From positions 62,001-126,000 of the forward strand of contig NZ_JAWDIC010000002.1 in NCBI RefSeq assembly GCF_032464895.1: DNA of 64,000 nt. The letters are read 5' to 3'. Positions 25,351 through 35,331 of the stretch are shown one piece after another (within the stretch, counting starts at the first letter, position 1; each line of letters opens with the position of its first letter). The notes beneath the pieces were generated by a model. That model saw nothing but the letters and a program-made list of their open reading frames with translations. It ran no database searches and had not been told where the DNA came from. Made by a program: the position numbers and the translations under genes. Origin of the DNA: Phycicoccus sp. M110.8 (lineage in GTDB: Bacteria > Actinomycetota > Actinomycetes > Actinomycetales > Dermatophilaceae).

Positions 25351-25708
25351 AGGAGATGAGCTCTACTGAATGAGGGCCACCTCGGCGATCGCAGTGCTGT
25401 CGACGTGCCTTTTTGGCGTTACGGACAGCCTTAGCCCGACCAGAGGTCAACATTCGCAAGCGCGACCGTGCGCGAGGGCTTGGGCGCTCCTGTCGAGCCC
25501 GTCTTGGGAGCTGCCGCCTTCTTCGTCGTCGAAACCAAACCCACAGTCGGGGTCTCACTTGAAGGGCCGCCGCCCACGAACGCTATGCACAGCAAGTCCG
25601 GTGGCCCGCGGCTTCACCCCCTCGAGTCGCCGGTCCCCTCGCACCCCGCGACTAGGGGACCTGCTCGATGTGTTGCAGCGAAGATGGCGCCCAGAGGCCC
25701 GCATTAGG
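25351..25708. other. atypical DNA without a recognised gene
   Basis: About 360 bases at the left edge of the island with lower GC and broken frames. It may hold decayed lipoprotein sequence on the minus strand. A TAGGAT at 25705-25710 could serve as a -10 element for the vsr gene that follows. Confidence 0.4.
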
Positions 25709-26155
25709 ATGGATGCTGTTATGAGAACACCTTCTTCCTGGGCCTCCACGCCCGGGCGGCGGCGGATCATGCAAGCGAACCGCTCGCGCGATACCAAGCC
25801 CGAGCTTGCGGTGCGCAAGGTCCTGCACGCCGCGGGGTTCCGGTACCGCGTGTCATACCCGCCTGTAGCGCAGTTGCGGCGCCGGGCAGACATCGTTTTC
25901 ACGCGGCAACGCGTCGCGGTCTTCATCGACGGCTGCTTCTGGCATGGCTGCCCCCAACACGGCCGGCGCCAATTCAGTGTGAACGGTGACTATTGGGTCC
26001 CAAAGATCGCGGCCAATCATGCAAGAGACCGAGACACGGATCAGCGACTTAGGACTGCGGGATGGCTGGTTCTGCGCTTCTGGGAGCACCAGGACCCATT
26101 CGCGGTGGCAGAAGAGATTGCTGATGCCGTAGCAGCGCGCCTGCGGTCAATATGA
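25709..26155 (+). CDS. vsr: Vsr-type very-short-patch-repair endonuclease
   Basis: A 148-residue PD-(D/E)XK-fold endonuclease. Family marks are NRSRDTKPELAVRKVLHAAG at about 24-43, RRADIVF with the catalytic Asp near residue 61, the Zn-linked FIDGCFWHGCPQH at about 72-84, and the closing GWLVLRFWEH. Vsr nicks beside T:G mismatches made when 5-methylcytosine deaminates. Here a cytosine-5 methyltransferase lies in the facing operon, so the repair role is natural. In defence loci a Vsr-like enzyme might instead be the cutting effector. ATG 25721 is an equally good start. It stands alone and is convergent with the 1842-aa gene. Confidence 0.9.
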   Translation: MDAVMRTPSSWASTPGRRRIMQANRSRDTKPELAVRKVLHAAGFRYRVSYPPVAQLRRRADIVFTRQRVAVFIDGCFWHGCPQHGRRQFSVNGDYWVPKIAANHARDRDTDQRLRTAGWLVLRFWEHQDPFAVAEEIADAVAARLRSI

Positions 26156-26165
26156 CCCCCCCCCC
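26156..26165. repeat. C10 homopolymer directly after the vsr stop
   Basis: Ten consecutive C residues follow the TGA at once. Such a tract can vary in length but, lying outside the frame, would not change the protein. Confidence 0.7.
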
Positions 26166-26342
26166 GCTCAGGGATCATGGTTGAGATGACAGTTACTCGA
26201 CCGACGCCATCCCTTGGACTCTTCCTGTGATGCAAGATGTCTCCAGCGCCTCTAGGGAGACCCCTATCCGTGTGGGAGGGGCCTGGAGTCGGGGCCAAAT
26301 ACTACCATTAACGTAACGTCCAAGAACCCAATTCATTTCGCC

Positions 26343-29300
26343 CTACTGATCGTTCACTTTCAACTCGAAGTAGGGGGTGCCGCGCATGAACCGGGCGTCC
26401 ATTCCCAGCGTCTTAATCAGGGCTTGATGAACAGCTAGATTTGGCACTTTTGCCGCGATCTCAGGGGTGGCGCCGGCAAAGCCGAAGGACTTGAGGTCTG
26501 CAACAGCTATGTTGGGCACCTTATGCACGACCTTAGTCAGCAGAGTCTCACCGTAGTTTGTTTTGCCCACTTTGAAGTGCGAAACGTACTGCGATGCAAG
26601 GATGACCCCAACACCAAACTCCCTGCCCTGCAGGAGAAGTTGGGTGAGTACAGGGAACTCATGTGCCATTATGTTGGTCGCCTCGTCAACCAGCACAAAC
26701 GAGTTGAGTCGGCGCAATTGATTGGGCGCATCGCCTTCGAATGGCCACTTTCTTAGTCTCAACATGTGTTCGTAGTACTTATTAAGGAAGAGAGTGATCA
26801 AGGCCGTTTTCAGGTTGTCGTCGGACCCCAGATCGCTAACAGCCACGACGAGCACCTTGTCATGGAGCATCTCCTCAATCGTGACGAGCTCGTCCTCGTT
26901 CTCCGAGAATACTTCGTTCAGTACGAACCCGTTGAGCACCGCCGCCACCGAGTCGAAGGCGTTCTCCTCGAGATAAGCTTCAAGCACCTCTCCGAGCGTC
27001 GGTGCCAAGCCGCCCTTCCTGGCGAACAAGTCCTTGATGATCATCAACACCTTGCTCTTCTGCACAGGACCGACACCACCATAGATCTTCGTGATGACGT
27101 CAACGAATGCACCGCCTGCCTGCACGGCTTTCTGCGGCGTATACTCGCCGTCAATGGCCAAGACGTTCAAGGGGATGTGGAAGGGTCGCTGAAGCTCACC
27201 GCCGACGCTAGCGAGGAACTCCGCATCATGGTAGTCGCGCTTGTAGTCGAAAATCAGCATCGAGAGGGGCGTCGGTTGCTGTTCACCAGCACACTTTCTG
27301 AGTTGATAGACCACCGACTTCAAGAATTGGGTCTTGCCCGTCCCCAAATCCCCCACAACACCGACATTCATTTGGTTGAGTGCCGTGTTGCTTGGCCAAA
27401 AGTCGACGCCGCGCGTAGTCACACCATCAATCGTCCTGCCGATTTCAAACCGGACACCGTATCCCTGAATGCTCGGGCTTGGTTCGGCAAGGGCCGCATC
27501 GTCTGACGGCGGCGCGGTCTGGGCATCTGAGGACTCTTCGACGACGCCCTCCTTCGCGTGGGCTGCAGCGGTGATTGGGAACGAATCCCTGCGGTACTTT
27601 TCGGAGTCCTCAGATTCCACGCTTACTCGGTTAGAAAGTCCCGGGTGCGCTGGGGACGCACCGGCGAGCTCCGCCTTTTCGTGGGTATCGCGAGCGAGAA
27701 CCCACTCAACGAGCCGCTGCCAGTCTGGTCCCAACGACTCAGAGTCTTGGTGCACGAATGCGAAGGCGGCCTGTGTATTGCACAAAAGGGCCCCGGCAAG
27801 CTCGTTCTCCTCATTTCCAAGGGCTTCGAGCCCGAGCTCGATGGCGTGAGTCGAGCCGTCCGCCGTGACTGCCTGATGCCCGAAATAGCAGAGCAGCGAA
27901 CGCCCAAGCCGAACTTCAACTTCACCCGACAGTAGTTCGGCCAGCGCCGCACGCAGCAGCTGCGACCCGCTGGTCGGAGCGGGCCGCAAGCGCATGGCGG
28001 CCTCCACCATTGTGGCAAAGCCGTGACGCCAAAGCGCGCCGTATTCCGGTTCCGAACCGGCCAGCTGTGCATAGGACTCCACTACCTGGCCTAGTAGCTC
28101 GGAGGTCGATTCAAGCTGACGCAAGGCCTCGATGACTGGGACCGCACTCTTCGAAAGGGTCTCCGAAGGATTGGCTGACTCGAGTCCGTAGCACTTAATC
28201 TCAACCGGCACGAGGGTTATCCCCATCGGCTGAACCGCGACCAGCAGCAAATCCGCACGCCGCAGCTGGTTCGTCGCGGCCGATTCGTTTGCCAGACCGC
28301 GTAGAAACTCATCGCATGCGTCGATCGGCAGCACCAGCAGCTGGCTGCCTTCCACAACCGCCTTCTCCAAGAGTTGCAGCGTCAGGTAGAAGCCAACGGC
28401 ACCAGCCGCATGTGTCCCTCCTTGCGCCATAAGCGATGAGAGGCCAATGCCTCTAGTGCCAAGGGTCGTCATCACCTCGTCGAGCTTGCTGTCAAGATTC
28501 TCAGTTGACCCCGACGCCTTCATCAAATGGGCCCTAATCTGATTCTTCACAGCTGCCGGCAACCTCACGACACTCACGAATGGCCGGGCGTCAAGCTGAG
28601 GTGTAGCTCGCTTCTCAAGAAAGGGCGGCCGCCAGTCCCACAGCATCTGGCCAGATCCGTCCGCAGCGAGCATGTCTGCGAGAGCGTTAGCGCCGACCAA
28701 GGACTCACCGGTTACAGTCCAATCCGCCGAGTCATTCACTAGTGCCGCTTGGAAGAGCTCTGCACTAATTTGAACGCCCTGATCCGCACGTTCCACTTTG
28801 GCAAGAGCACGGATGAACGCGCTACTGTCTGGATCCAATTCGACAACAGGGAACTCGCGAGCCACGTAGCCAACTCCGGCCTGAGCTGGCGTCGAGAAGC
28901 GACGCAGCGGGATTGTCGACACAAGTCCGGCCCCCGAGACGGCGGTCGGCGACACCTCAACCTTCACTCCAGCGTCCTGAAGAAATCGTAAGTTGGCCTG
29001 AGGCCCTCCAGTTGGCTGATGCTTGTATCGAGACCAACGAACTGGCCGTTCGGGGCTTACCCCTAGTTTCCGCTCGAGATCAGCAAGCGGCGCCTCTCCG
29101 AGGCGGTTCATCGAGTCAAAGACCCGGACGCCTCCGCGCAGGATTGAATTCCCAGCGGGAGCTGCGATGGCCTCGATAACCGCCTGATCAATTTCACCGA
29201 GCCGGGGAGTAGCGGTCGATGACGCTAAATCGATGGACAATGTAGATACTTGTGGGTTCATTCGGTGGAAGGTTCGCAGGGCCGAGCGAACCGCGTCCGC

Positions 29301-31871
29301 GTTCAGGCCTGTTACGGATGTTCCCGGTGCAGGCAGTGCGCCAATCTGAGCCGGACCCTCCAGCGCCTCGTGGCCCGCCACGCTAGCCGACACGAGCATC
29401 GACCAGCCGAGGAAAAGTTGACCCACGCCGGCGTCTGTCGGAACAGCGAGCAACCGCCCATTGTGACTGTCTGCCTGTGGCCCCACGGCCGGAAAGTTCC
29501 ACGCCTCGAGGACTCCGGCCAGTCTTTCGGCCGATTCAGTCCGGCGCAGCGCGTCCTCGGCCGCAGCCAGCCACGCCATCCGCAGCGGATGCAAAGGGCT
29601 GAGGAGCACAGCCCGAGCCTTCTTGGTTCCGTCAGTCTTGTACACGCTGACGGACCATGGGAAGGAGGCCCAAAACACATCCTGCGGAGAGCCTGATGCC
29701 GCTCTATCTATAAGGCAGGCATATGCATCTAGGTACTCATCCAGAGCACTCGATCCGTGCGCCCAGGACCAAGAAGTCCGTGAAGGCCAAACGAAGTCGA
29801 CGCGGTCCTCCTGGTCGCCGGACCGCCGGAGCCGTGTGCCAAGGTCAAGCTCGACGATCGCGTTCCGGAACCGGGCCGCTTGCTCAGACTCTCGCAAGTC
29901 AGCACTGACGTGATAGCCGATGTGAGAACTGACCAGTCCTTGGATTCCTTCCGGAACCAAGACTGCCCCTTCGGCGCCGGCCACCAGAGTGTCAGGGGTG
30001 TCGGCGTGATCCTCGAACATGACTATGTGCCCGAGCGCGTCGAGCGTCGCCTTCTCGTTGATGTGTCGCGCGAGATATGTCTCGACACGTCCGCGGAAGG
30101 AGCGTTGCACTTCAACATCGGGCTCTCCCGCTGAAACGACGCCATCGCGAGCGGCGGCTAGCAAGGGCGACAGGAACTCGTCAGTGCTCGCACCCGATTT
30201 CCAACGGACCAGCAGTCGACCGACCGTCAACTCGTCCTCACTGGTCGTCACAAGGTCGGGATCCGACAGGTGTACGACGACCTCCGCCTGATCCCGACGG
30301 AACTCCGAGACGGAGACTGCGGCCGATGGGACGTGGCCCCACGTCACTATTCGCACCACAGTGCCCACTGAACTCTCGACGGGTACAACGACGCCCGAGT
30401 CCTCGATCGCCGCTGGAATCGTTTCGTAGCCTCGGTACACCCCCGGTTTGAAGGCTTCGCCCCCCGAGTTCTTGCCCTCGAATGTCCAGACACCGACGGT
30501 CCCCGCAACCACTGGGTAGAGGGCGCTGCTCACAGCCGAACCGACGAACGCCGCCAGGGGGTCCGTCGCTGGCAGTGCGGTGGACAACGTGATCGGTCTC
30601 GCTGGCATCTTGGCCATTCCTGGGCGCGGGAGGACCACCGATCCCCTGCCAACGAGCTCGCCGCCTTCCACGGCTAAAGAGCCCCGCCATACCGCTTTCG
30701 CGGCGCCAGACCCACCCACGCTCAGGCTCAGCTGAGAACCAGCGACTGCCTCCGGTTGAGGGATGTGTGACGTAGGCAGCAGGATGCGGAGAGGCTCAGA
30801 AACCAGCTCGCTCGTGTTACCGTCCCATCGAAAGAGGACGATCTGCGGGGATCCTTCCCCAGCGATGCCCATCGAGATGTCACCATCCGCATAGACCCTT
30901 AGCGCAGAGTCCATTCCCTGTTGTGGCGCGAAGAACTCGCCTTCTGTTAACGAGCTGAAGGCCGACACCCAAATGCCTTCGTCGCCTTGCGGGGTGCCCC
31001 AAGCTAGAAGGACATTATCTTTAGCGGCCACGACCTGACCGAACTTCCCGAACGAGAGCTTCTCCAGCTCGTGCGGAAGGCCCTCTTCGCCGAGTGGGCG
31101 CGACGGGTGGTGACGGAGTCGCTTCAGCGTTAAAAGGATGGCCTCCGTCGTCGACCAGAATTCCATAAGGGCCTCGTCGACTTTCCGACCCACACCATAA
31201 GCATTCCCAGTAGTGGGCAGAGGGAGCCCAAACGACGCGTACGTCATCCGCGCCAACCGCGTGTCGGCATTTGCCGCGAGGTCGTTGTCGTCCCGAGTGA
31301 TGGCACGGGCGAGGACGTCAAGGCCGGACCCAAGGTGACGCAGCCAGAAGACGTTCCAAGCGTCGCCGCCTTGCGCGATGCGCTCATAGGCTTCAGCGAG
31401 AATACGGAACACATTTCCTAGTCGTTCACTGGCCGAGACTGCATCGACGAAATTGAGGTCGACGTTAGAGCGTTCCAGAATCACGTCAATCGCGTCTTCG
31501 GCAAGGATGGTGAGGTGTCTCGCGCGGACATCACCGACCTCGCCCGGGTAGTCGCTCTCGATCGCTGCCCCGAAGGAACTAGAAAACGACGCGGGGATCG
31601 AATGGGCGCCGCAAACGACAGCCAGTCGATCGTCCCGCCGATACTGAATAGACCGGCCCATCCCCACAATGGGACAATCCTTTGCGGAAAGTTCTTCCGT
31701 TAGATCGTCACTGACTAAAATCGCGAAGGGAACATCGCTCGGCCGCATGGAATTCGCATGGCGAACTATTTCGCGAGCAAGCTCAGGCACCTGATCGGGG
31801 AGATAGAGCGCCCGGAGCCCGTCCTCAGCGACTAGTTGCCGAGCCAGAGCGGCAGCAAGGGTTTTCAACAT
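26343..31871 (-). CDS. giant HerA/FtsK-like ATPase with PD-(D/E)XK-like motif (DptH-like)
   Basis: An 1842-residue protein starting at MLKTLAAALARQLVAEDGL behind AAAGGAG. The first 1100 residues match nothing I recognise. Around residues 1195-1230, ACDEFLRGL, RRADLLLVAV and VPVEIKCYG look like the D...ExK core of a PD-(D/E)XK nuclease. The C-terminal motor has Walker A GDLGTGKTQ near 1509, Walker B VLVDEATNI near 1724 and the sensor-like ILASQYVSHF, as in HerA/FtsK translocases. Length, position as last gene and architecture resemble DptH of phosphorothioate-dependent restriction. It starts 7 bases after the preceding gene. It is likely the motor or effector of the island's system. Low-GC codon use supports acquisition. 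Confidence 0.85.
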   Translation of the reverse strand: MLKTLAAALARQLVAEDGLRALYLPDQVPELAREIVRHANSMRPSDVPFAILVSDDLTEELSAKDCPIVGMGRSIQYRRDDRLAVVCGAHSIPASFSSSFGAAIESDYPGEVGDVRARHLTILAEDAIDVILERSNVDLNFVDAVSASERLGNVFRILAEAYERIAQGGDAWNVFWLRHLGSGLDVLARAITRDDNDLAANADTRLARMTYASFGLPLPTTGNAYGVGRKVDEALMEFWSTTEAILLTLKRLRHHPSRPLGEEGLPHELEKLSFGKFGQVVAAKDNVLLAWGTPQGDEGIWVSAFSSLTEGEFFAPQQGMDSALRVYADGDISMGIAGEGSPQIVLFRWDGNTSELVSEPLRILLPTSHIPQPEAVAGSQLSLSVGGSGAAKAVWRGSLAVEGGELVGRGSVVLPRPGMAKMPARPITLSTALPATDPLAAFVGSAVSSALYPVVAGTVGVWTFEGKNSGGEAFKPGVYRGYETIPAAIEDSGVVVPVESSVGTVVRIVTWGHVPSAAVSVSEFRRDQAEVVVHLSDPDLVTTSEDELTVGRLLVRWKSGASTDEFLSPLLAAARDGVVSAGEPDVEVQRSFRGRVETYLARHINEKATLDALGHIVMFEDHADTPDTLVAGAEGAVLVPEGIQGLVSSHIGYHVSADLRESEQAARFRNAIVELDLGTRLRRSGDQEDRVDFVWPSRTSWSWAHGSSALDEYLDAYACLIDRAASGSPQDVFWASFPWSVSVYKTDGTKKARAVLLSPLHPLRMAWLAAAEDALRRTESAERLAGVLEAWNFPAVGPQADSHNGRLLAVPTDAGVGQLFLGWSMLVSASVAGHEALEGPAQIGALPAPGTSVTGLNADAVRSALRTFHRMNPQVSTLSIDLASSTATPRLGEIDQAVIEAIAAPAGNSILRGGVRVFDSMNRLGEAPLADLERKLGVSPERPVRWSRYKHQPTGGPQANLRFLQDAGVKVEVSPTAVSGAGLVSTIPLRRFSTPAQAGVGYVAREFPVVELDPDSSAFIRALAKVERADQGVQISAELFQAALVNDSADWTVTGESLVGANALADMLAADGSGQMLWDWRPPFLEKRATPQLDARPFVSVVRLPAAVKNQIRAHLMKASGSTENLDSKLDEVMTTLGTRGIGLSSLMAQGGTHAAGAVGFYLTLQLLEKAVVEGSQLLVLPIDACDEFLRGLANESAATNQLRRADLLLVAVQPMGITLVPVEIKCYGLESANPSETLSKSAVPVIEALRQLESTSELLGQVVESYAQLAGSEPEYGALWRHGFATMVEAAMRLRPAPTSGSQLLRAALAELLSGEVEVRLGRSLLCYFGHQAVTADGSTHAIELGLEALGNEENELAGALLCNTQAAFAFVHQDSESLGPDWQRLVEWVLARDTHEKAELAGASPAHPGLSNRVSVESEDSEKYRRDSFPITAAAHAKEGVVEESSDAQTAPPSDDAALAEPSPSIQGYGVRFEIGRTIDGVTTRGVDFWPSNTALNQMNVGVVGDLGTGKTQFLKSVVYQLRKCAGEQQPTPLSMLIFDYKRDYHDAEFLASVGGELQRPFHIPLNVLAIDGEYTPQKAVQAGGAFVDVITKIYGGVGPVQKSKVLMIIKDLFARKGGLAPTLGEVLEAYLEENAFDSVAAVLNGFVLNEVFSENEDELVTIEEMLHDKVLVVAVSDLGSDDNLKTALITLFLNKYYEHMLRLRKWPFEGDAPNQLRRLNSFVLVDEATNIMAHEFPVLTQLLLQGREFGVGVILASQYVSHFKVGKTNYGETLLTKVVHKVPNIAVADLKSFGFAGATPEIAAKVPNLAVHQALIKTLGMDARFMRGTPYFELKVNDQ

Positions 31872-31878
31872 TTCTCCT

Positions 31879-33285
31879 TTAGAAGGCTGCCTCGATTGCG
31901 ACGGCCTGATCCGCATCCGCACTTCCACGTGCCACACCGGCTTGTTCGAGCCTCATGACCAGATCTCCCAGCTCCGGACGGAGACCAAGCTCACGCAGGT
32001 CCTTAACCAACTGGCCCACATCAGTTGAGGTACCAGGGCCAGAACAACTGAGGCTCGCCACGGCAGCAATCCACTCGACGCCGGGGTCAGGCACAGAGAA
32101 TCTTCTTCCATTCTTTCGAAGAAATCCGTAATGATCCGCATCCGGCCCAGTGCCCTCGCGCGTCAACAGCGCGTAGTTGATTGCTTCCCACAAGTTCTCA
32201 TTGCTTCCCGAAGGCGCCGACAGAGCATCCGTGAGCTCCGCTCGAAAGTGCTCATCGAGCCGCATTGCGGCTAGCTCCTCCCCTGCGTCAGCGAATGGTC
32301 CCTCCGCTTCTGCCCATTCGCGTATTCGATCGCGAACGTTGTTGCTTCGCAAAACTCGCCACTTGGTCGACGATGCAACGTCGCGCACGCTTATCCCAGA
32401 CGTTTGCTCTTTCCATGGGAGGAGGGGGCCTATCGACTTCAGCAACTCTCCCGGCCCCTCGGTGCCACCTCCAATCACGGATCTTGAGACGCGCTCGTAC
32501 CAAGCAACCTCCCATAAATAGCCCAAACCAAAAGCGAGGCGCAGGACTGTGTTGGCCCAATCTACCCAGACCCGGGCCGGGAGCGCCTCGACCCACGCAG
32601 GGCTGCAAAGCTTGATCCACACACGGTGAAACCAGGAGAAGGGAGTTCCGGCAATATGGTCATTCACCCCCATCGCCCATTCACCTAATTTTCTGTTGGG
32701 ACCAGCACGAAAGAACGTCGAGGACGCCGCGGTGTCCACCGCACGAATGACTCGATCAACAGCGCGTCTATGCTCAGCGGCGCGAACCCAGTGGTCGGCC
32801 GCGGTGAGCTGGCCCCCCGAAGAGAATGTGGATCCTACAAGGAAGAATCGCTCAAGGATCCCACCCAGATCCGGCGGGTTACGGGTTCCAGCTAGCCCGC
32901 GAGGATTTTGAGCAAGAGCGAGAGACGGCGTCATAGGAATGGCAGCACGAACCTTTCCATCCTTTGCACGAACCCCAGCAATTGCGCCTGCCACAGCTCG
33001 CGACAAGATGATTTGGTCGACATCCGACTCGAAACCTGCTGATGCTAGCTCTTCACCGAATCTGGCGAGACCTTCACCCTGTGGCCGCGTCTGATGGAAC
33101 ACCAGAGCAGGCGTTACCCGCTTGGATTCGGCACTGTTCGACTGGTATGCCACTGCCAGAACCTGCTTAGCTTCGTGAACCACTCCGTAGTCAACGTCGT
33201 AGGCACGCGCGGCAAGAGCTGTTATGAAACCTTCCGGAACGCTGACGTACTGAGGGCGCGGGAAGTCAAGGTGAACGGACTTCAT
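31879..33285 (-). CDS. defence-operon protein of unknown fold (DptG-like position)
   Basis: A 468-residue soluble protein whose ATG overlaps the preceding stop (TAATG). I recognise no catalytic motif. It has a Trp-rich central part (WFHRVWIKLCSPAWVEAL, WVDWANTVLRLAFGLGYLWE) and an acidic helical C-terminus. In size and in place between a P-loop ATPase and a giant HerA-like ATPase it corresponds to DptG, a scaffold-like subunit of unknown activity. The correspondence is by context; sequence homology cannot be judged here. Codon use is lower in GC than the host, as in its neighbours. Confidence 0.8.
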   Translation of the reverse strand: MKSVHLDFPRPQYVSVPEGFITALAARAYDVDYGVVHEAKQVLAVAYQSNSAESKRVTPALVFHQTRPQGEGLARFGEELASAGFESDVDQIILSRAVAGAIAGVRAKDGKVRAAIPMTPSLALAQNPRGLAGTRNPPDLGGILERFFLVGSTFSSGGQLTAADHWVRAAEHRRAVDRVIRAVDTAASSTFFRAGPNRKLGEWAMGVNDHIAGTPFSWFHRVWIKLCSPAWVEALPARVWVDWANTVLRLAFGLGYLWEVAWYERVSRSVIGGGTEGPGELLKSIGPLLPWKEQTSGISVRDVASSTKWRVLRSNNVRDRIREWAEAEGPFADAGEELAAMRLDEHFRAELTDALSAPSGSNENLWEAINYALLTREGTGPDADHYGFLRKNGRRFSVPDPGVEWIAAVASLSCSGPGTSTDVGQLVKDLRELGLRPELGDLVMRLEQAGVARGSADADQAVAIEAAF

Positions 33286-35210
33286 TACGAGGTCTCCACG
33301 TAGAGGTCGGTAAGGGCTTGACCAGTAATCACCCTGAACTCGCTGTTTTCGACTCGTTCGGGAATCAATCGCTTCGCTCGGAACCGCTCTACCCGAGGAC
33401 TGACACGAGCGGCCTGCTCCGTTACGCCAAGTCGCTGATTGGCGCACGACTGAACTGTGCGGATCAACGCGAAGTCAAGTTCAATCTCGCCCACAAGAAT
33501 CCCTAGCTCACGCATATTGACGGTAACAGAATCCCCCCGGAACACGAGTTCTAGTTGAACGTCATCTTCTCCCTGTAAAACCAATTGCGGTTCGGCAGAT
33601 GGCCCAGTCAGGGGCACGGTTCGGCTACTGAACAGCGGCAAGAGATAGCCAGACTGGGGATCATTCGGGTCACGGGACGGCCTGAGAAGGGTTTTGAGTT
33701 GAGTTTTCACCGCCGAGGGCAGCGAGGACCGGGTCTCGAGCCAAGCTGAGACCTCCTGCCGAAACGCAGACACTCCGTTGGCCACCGCGTACAGCCGACT
33801 GAGATAGTCGCCGTACCAGGCAACGATCTCGCGTCTCGTCTTGTCGTCGACACCCTCCGGCTGGGTCACTGCCACAAACGCGTCGTCAAGGGCCCGATCG
33901 AAGTCTGTGACGGCTTCGCGGAATGGGTCATGGTCGGGAATTGATTCGAGGATGGTTTTCAGGGGGGAGTACGCGGTGATGAGCCCGGAAAACGCGGCGA
34001 GCACCGGGGAGGCCCACCCGAAATGTGGGTCATCCACCGATCCCGGAACAGCATCGAGAACAGGGTCAACCAGTGCTGTGATCCGCAGCACCGGGTCGGT
34101 GGCACGGACCTCAGAAGGAAGATCCGCCCCGACGATGGCCTGACTTGCGCGTAGGCGTGCGCGATGGCGTAGCTCAGCGAAGCGCGCGGCGGGGTTTAGC
34201 TCTTCGTCAATGAGCGGGAACATAGTGGCTAATGCCTGTGGATCGGTCATCTGAGGTAGGTCTCCGGCCATTGCGCGCATGATGGCCCCCCAAACTTCGC
34301 GGAAGGTCATACGCGCTCCAGCAACCGCCTCGGCCGAGCGCAGCAGCGTCAGAAAACCTCGTTGCACCGCGACCGATTGGAAACTGGCGATATTTGCTGC
34401 GAGCGGGTCACCCGCTGGCGCAGGAGGTTCGTCCGCGTGGGAGAGGTGATGCGCAACGAGGCTCAGCAATGAGCCGGCAGGTGTAGAGAGCGTGTCAAGC
34501 GTGGCGCGTTGCTTGAGACGCTTAACTCTGTACGGCTGCGCGCACAACGCCTCGTCGACCTGTGGGCGCACCTCAAACAGCGAACAGTGATCGACGTACA
34601 CGGCTACAAACTCGATGTCGCGATCTCCAAGGTGCAGCTCAGCGCGTGAGACTAGCGGACCCTGCATTCTGCTCGTGAGCTGAAAACCCGTCGCAACGCC
34701 ATCAACGTCGGCTAGCCAACGAACGATGCTGGCCCCGACGGTCTCGGTTCCAAGGGCGTGCGCTTCTTCCACAAGGATGCCCCGGTTCACACATCCGAGG
34801 AAGTAGTCACGGGCGCCCACCGCCGAATCCACATCGTCAGCCAGAGGGTGGCGGTCATTCGCCCCGCGAATGGAAGCGTCGTTGACCACTACGAGGCGGG
34901 ACTGACCAGCCCGATAGACGTACTTCCGTTGCGCCAGTCCGGTGTCTTCGGCGTCATCTTCTTCGAGGTCCGCGGTCATGTGGGCAAGAGCGTGCGACTT
35001 ACCACCGCCCGGACCGCCAACGAGGAACACCAGCCTCTGGGGGCCTCCGCGATCGAGTCCTTCGCGGAGCCAGTCGCAGGCTTCGCGAACACCAGGGGCT
35101 GGCGCAACAGTGAATGCGTCAGCATCATTCATGTTGGGATCTACCGCAACCGAGCGACCACCGGTCGCCTTGCCCCAGATCGGGCCGAACGCGCCCTCCA
35201 GGTCGACCAT
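33285..35210 (-). CDS. P-loop ATPase of the defence operon (DptF-like)
   Basis: A 641-residue AAA-type NTPase. Walker A is GGPGGGKS at residues 65-72, after a hydrophobic strand (RLVFLV). Acidic strands RLVVVNDAS (105-113) and GILVEEAH (144-151) could supply Walker B or sensor residues. The C-terminal 200 residues are beta-rich and may bind DNA or a partner. The length and its place directly upstream of the G- and H-like genes recall DptF. It starts 121 bases after the methyltransferase stop and is coupled to the next gene by a TAATG overlap. It probably senses or powers restriction together with the 1842-aa protein. Confidence 0.85.
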   Translation of the reverse strand: MVDLEGAFGPIWGKATGGRSVAVDPNMNDADAFTVAPAPGVREACDWLREGLDRGGPQRLVFLVGGPGGGKSHALAHMTADLEEDDAEDTGLAQRKYVYRAGQSRLVVVNDASIRGANDRHPLADDVDSAVGARDYFLGCVNRGILVEEAHALGTETVGASIVRWLADVDGVATGFQLTSRMQGPLVSRAELHLGDRDIEFVAVYVDHCSLFEVRPQVDEALCAQPYRVKRLKQRATLDTLSTPAGSLLSLVAHHLSHADEPPAPAGDPLAANIASFQSVAVQRGFLTLLRSAEAVAGARMTFREVWGAIMRAMAGDLPQMTDPQALATMFPLIDEELNPAARFAELRHRARLRASQAIVGADLPSEVRATDPVLRITALVDPVLDAVPGSVDDPHFGWASPVLAAFSGLITAYSPLKTILESIPDHDPFREAVTDFDRALDDAFVAVTQPEGVDDKTRREIVAWYGDYLSRLYAVANGVSAFRQEVSAWLETRSSLPSAVKTQLKTLLRPSRDPNDPQSGYLLPLFSSRTVPLTGPSAEPQLVLQGEDDVQLELVFRGDSVTVNMRELGILVGEIELDFALIRTVQSCANQRLGVTEQAARVSPRVERFRAKRLIPERVENSEFRVITGQALTDLYVETS

Positions 35211-35331
35211 CAGCGCTCCGCTCCCTCATCCTCAGCCAGCGACGAGCACAGCGTGTGCCCACCCAATGACAGTTCTACCGGAGATTCGAAGGGAGGGCGG
35301 GCAAACCGGACCAAGTGGCTCGACAGGGTGT

